Below are positions 61,486 to 64,000 of a DNA stretch of 64,000 nt, piece by piece. The position numbers and the translations under genes are program-made. Where the stretch lies: positions 62,001 to 126,000 of the forward strand of contig NZ_JAKRNI010000005.1 in NCBI RefSeq assembly GCF_022346945.1, written 5' to 3'. The DNA is from Microbacterium sp. ACRRU. GTDB taxonomy: Bacteria > Actinomycetota > Actinomycetes > Actinomycetales > Microbacteriaceae. Under the pieces are notes generated by a model. The model was not told the DNA's origin, did not search any database, and was given only the letters and a program-made list of their open reading frames with translations. Numbering within the stretch: position 1 is the first letter of the stretch; every line of letters starts with the position of its first letter.

Positions 61486-62367
61486 ATGAACGGGCGCAGG
61501 ACGCGGCGGTGGTCGGTCGGGCGGCTGCTCGACGGGTTCTTCTTCGTCTTCGCGGGTCTCGCGGCCGTGTGGCTCGCGTACCTCAGTTTCACCCAGACCT
61601 TCACCATCGGGTGGGGTGGCATCCTCATGGCGATCGTGTTCTGGGGGCTCCTGGCGTACCTCGTCCTGCCGCGGCTGCATCGCATCCTGACCGCGATCTA
61701 CGTCCCCGACTACTTCATGGGGCGCACGCGGACGTCCGACGGGTTACTCGGCGACCCGGTGAACCTCGCCTTTCAGGGCGAGCGCGCGCAGATCGAGGCC
61801 GTGATGGCCGCGGCGGGGTGGATTCGCGCCGACCCCGTGAGCCTGGCCTCGTCGTGGCGCATCGTGGCCTCGACGCTCCGCCGACGCAGCTACCCCACGG
61901 CACCGGTCAGCCCGCTGTTCCTGTTCGGCCGCATGCAGGACCTCGCGTACCAGCAGGAGGTTGCCGGGTCGCCCGCGCAGCGGCACCACGTGCGACTGTG
62001 GCGCTGTCCCGACGGGTGGCTGCTCCCGGGCGGGCGGAGGGTGGACTGGCTGGCCGCGGGCACGTTCGACCGCGCCGTCGGCCTCTCGCTGTTCACGCTG
62101 CAGGTGACGCACCGCATCGACGCCGACACCGACATCGAGAGGGACCACATCGTCGCCACCGTGCAGACCGTGCCCGGGGTGGCCCTCGATGTCATCCGCG
62201 ACTTCTCCACCGGCTACCACTCGCGCAACGGCGGCGGCGACACCATCTCCACCGACGGCGACCTGCCGATCCTCGACGCGCGCGGCGTCGACCCGCTGAC
62301 GCTCCTCCCTGCGACGGGACAGAGGGATGCCGTCGGCCCCGGCGGTCCGGGGGAGGTCCGGCCGTGA
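61486..62367 (+). CDS. LssY C-terminal-domain membrane protein
   Basis: The 293-residue protein has two N-terminal helices (about residues 18-65), followed by a soluble LssY-type domain with DPVNLAFQGERAQIEAVM and AAGWIRADP. It starts seven bases after the hydrolase stop, and its stop overlaps the next gene (GTGA). Family function is unknown. Confidence 0.82.
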   Translation: MNGRRTRRWSVGRLLDGFFFVFAGLAAVWLAYLSFTQTFTIGWGGILMAIVFWGLLAYLVLPRLHRILTAIYVPDYFMGRTRTSDGLLGDPVNLAFQGERAQIEAVMAAAGWIRADPVSLASSWRIVASTLRRRSYPTAPVSPLFLFGRMQDLAYQQEVAGSPAQRHHVRLWRCPDGWLLPGGRRVDWLAAGTFDRAVGLSLFTLQVTHRIDADTDIERDHIVATVQTVPGVALDVIRDFSTGYHSRNGGGDTISTDGDLPILDARGVDPLTLLPATGQRDAVGPGGPGEVRP

Positions 62368-62885
62368 GGGAGAAGCATCCCCGCAAGAGGGCGGCGTTCG
62401 AACCCCTCGCCGCCCCGGTCGCGCACGACCCCGCGATGCGCCGCCCTGCTGCCACCGTCGCGGGCGGAGTGCTCGTCCTGCTGCGCGCCGCGGCGGGCAT
62501 CGTGTGGGGCCTCACCGTCGCGTTCGACCTGCCGCCGTGGGTGCAGGCGGTCGCCGGCGCCGCGGACGGTTCCGGTGCCGAGCCGACCCTGACCCTCTCG
62601 GACCTCGGCCTGAGCGCGGGGGTGTTCTTCGGCATCCTGGGCGTGATCACGGTGATTCAGGCGGTGTTCGGCATCCTGCTGCTGCGGGGAAGCAACGTCG
62701 CCCGCGTCCTGGTGATGCTCGTGTCGACGGTCTCGATCGTGAGCGCGTTCGTGGGCTGGTGGGAGCTCGGGCAGGAGATCACGGTCGGCACGACCCTCGT
62801 CACGGTGAGTCTCGACATCCTCGTGCTCCTCGCCCTTTCGAGCCGGGATGCCGCCGCCTACGCCCGTCGCAACGAGCGACGCTGA
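62364..62885 (+). CDS. Four-helix membrane protein, unknown function
   Basis: The 173-residue protein has about four helices, near residues 30-52, 80-108, 110-132 and 142-158, with short loops. The GTG start overlaps the LssY-like stop, so the two are translated together. No family is recognised. Confidence 0.68.
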   Translation: MREKHPRKRAAFEPLAAPVAHDPAMRRPAATVAGGVLVLLRAAAGIVWGLTVAFDLPPWVQAVAGAADGSGAEPTLTLSDLGLSAGVFFGILGVITVIQAVFGILLLRGSNVARVLVMLVSTVSIVSAFVGWWELGQEITVGTTLVTVSLDILVLLALSSRDAAAYARRNERR

Positions 62886-62898
62886 CGTCGGTCCGTCC

Positions 62899-62973
62899 GC
62901 ACGACTCCTGCAGAACCGATGCGCCGGCATCTTGCGACGGGGGCCGCCCGCACATCTGCCGGAGTTGTGCCGC
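62899..62973. repeat. GGCACAACTCC palindromic repeat, distant degenerate copy
   Basis: It contains ACTCCTGCAGAAC and ends GGAGTTGTGC, as in the three copies at 16.6-17.0 kb, but its middle is diverged. It lies just after the four-helix gene. Confidence 0.65.
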
Positions 62974-63023
62974 CGTCAGCGAAACCTCGGGCGCATCCCG
63001 GGCGTTGCCCAGACGGCGGCGGA

Positions 63024-63029
63024 TAGCCT
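63024..63029 (+). promoter_or_regulatory. Possible -10 for the DnaJ-domain gene
   Basis: TAGCCT lies 30 bases before the ATG at 63060. This would give a leader of about 25 bases, unlike the leaderless genes nearby. Confidence 0.35.
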
Positions 63030-63059
63030 GGATGTCGCCGCGCCCGAGCGGCAGAACGG

Positions 63060-63992
63060 ATGACGGACGTGTTCGACAGCCCCATGTCGCTCTCGGCATA
63101 CGAGGTGCTCCGCGTCGACGTCGACATCGACGACGAAGGTCTGCGGCGCGCCTATCGCGTGCGGCTGCGGGAGACGCACCCCGACACCGGCGGGGATGCC
63201 GCGCTGTTCGTGCAGGTGCAACGCGCGTGGGAGCTGGTGGGCACGCCCGAAGCGCGCGCGGCGTACGACCGTGGCCGAGGGTACGCCGCATCCGAGTGGA
63301 GCGGCGGGGGCACGGCACCCACCCCGTCCCGTCCGGACACTCGTCCTCGGGCGCGCGCCTACGGGCAGCCCGGCGGGTGGCGGCGGGAGAGGTACCTGTC
63401 GCTCATCCGCGAGTGGGTGGGGCGCGGCGTCGACATCACCGACCCGTACGACCCGGCGCTGGTGCGCTCGGCACCGCCCGAGATCCGGCACATCCTCGCC
63501 GACGCGCTCGCCGAGGAGGAGACCGCGCGGCTGGTGGCCGACCTCGGCATGGGCTACACGGTGTGGCACGACGTATTCGCGGATCGCGACGGCGTCGACC
63601 CCGAGCAGAAGGTCGACCATCTCGTGCTCGGGCCGAGCGGCCTGTACGCGATGCTGAGCGAGGACTTCGGCGGACCGGTCGGCGTGCGCCGCGGCGAGAT
63701 CAGCGGACCGAACGTCATCGGGGCACCCGTGACGCAGTTGGTCTCCCGGGCCCGCGTCATCGCGCGCGCCGCGGGTGTGCGGTTCAGCGGGGCGATGGTC
63801 GTCCTTCCCGACGACGCGATCCTCGATGCCGTGACCGAACTCGGCAAAGTACGCGGCACCCCGGTGGCGCTCGTCACCCGCAGCGCCCTCACGACGCTGC
63901 TGCGCCGTGGCATCCCGGGCGCCCGAGAGGTCGGCGGGACCGAGCTGTTCGATATCCGCACCCGCCTGCAGCAGCGCGTCCGTCACGTCTGA
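63060..63992 (+). CDS. DnaJ-domain protein with C-terminal NERD-like domain
   Basis: The 310-residue protein has a J-domain at residues 10-75 (YEVLRVDVDIDD and the HPD motif in RETHPDTGGDAALFVQVQ). A middle region is linked by a Pro/Gly-rich stretch. The C-terminal part, KVDHLVLGPSGLYAMLSEDF, resembles nuclease-related NERD domains. It would recruit an Hsp70 to an unknown client. It ends at the window edge with an intact stop. Confidence 0.78.
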   Translation: MTDVFDSPMSLSAYEVLRVDVDIDDEGLRRAYRVRLRETHPDTGGDAALFVQVQRAWELVGTPEARAAYDRGRGYAASEWSGGGTAPTPSRPDTRPRARAYGQPGGWRRERYLSLIREWVGRGVDITDPYDPALVRSAPPEIRHILADALAEEETARLVADLGMGYTVWHDVFADRDGVDPEQKVDHLVLGPSGLYAMLSEDFGGPVGVRRGEISGPNVIGAPVTQLVSRARVIARAAGVRFSGAMVVLPDDAILDAVTELGKVRGTPVALVTRSALTTLLRRGIPGAREVGGTELFDIRTRLQQRVRHV

Positions 63993-64000
63993 CGCTCGTC

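Noticed and set aside
1..64000. Insertion sequences, integrases, rRNA or tRNA genes
   Set aside because: I looked for transposase or integrase motifs and for tRNA-like CCA-ended or TTCGAAT-type arms in the gaps and found none that hold up by eye.

Overview
The window is about 70% GC and comes from an actinobacterium. The features that point to Microbacteriaceae, most likely Microbacterium, are: coproporphyrin-dependent heme synthesis, coenzyme F420 genes, an actinobacterial type VII secretion (T7SS) locus, a single-chain 462-residue glycyl-tRNA synthetase, many leaderless starts, and the word GGATGCC/GGCATCC scattered densely on both strands. The genus call is an inference; no rRNA or tRNA gene was found in the window.

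Layout. 1-4.8 kb is metal homeostasis: the end of a CtpE-like P-type ATPase, an MntR/DtxR regulator, the Nramp importer MntH with two palindromic operator-like sites, and a TerC/Alx-type membrane protein behind a yybP-ykoY manganese riboswitch. 4.8-22.4 kb is mostly housekeeping and catabolism: SPOUT methyltransferase, lipoprotein, MATE exporter, M13 peptidase, a beta-lactamase-fold protein without its catalytic serine, an FHA protein, PurU, MFS, GNAT, SDR, an enolase-superfamily MenC/NAAR-like enzyme, GlyS, agmatine deiminase and an amidase.

22.5-38.8 kb is one leftward T7SS locus. It starts with two WXG100-like proteins, a DUF6507 protein and a 945-residue exported toxin-like protein. A chain of immunity-like genes and spare toxin tails follows, one of them frameshifted to death. 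The machinery comes last: RDD-FHA, DUF6177, EccB-like stub, EccD, MinD-like, EccC and a small unknown protein. Most junctions overlap by a few bases.

38.9-51 kb holds DNA repair and an almost complete heme pathway: hemA on the minus strand, then hemE-cgoX, three small envelope genes, and chdC-hemC-hemD-hemB-hemL. Only ferrochelatase is missing. 51-57.8 kb is an F420 block: cofD and cofC converge, and fbiC, a flavin monooxygenase and an FGD-like F420 enzyme run left as an apparent operon. The CofH half of this FbiC lacks its radical-SAM cysteines. 57.8-64 kb has an ABC exporter pair, a 3-hydroxyisobutyryl-CoA hydrolase-like enzyme, membrane proteins and a DnaJ-domain protein.

Two sequence-level patterns cut across the window. 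At least eighteen genes start 6-7 bases after a -10-like hexamer (consensus nAnnnT, usually TAnnnT), which indicates leaderless mRNA. Many gene ends carry a unique near-perfect palindrome of 9-23 bp arms without a T-tract, and one palindromic family is present three times in the SDR/MenC gap and once 46 kb away.
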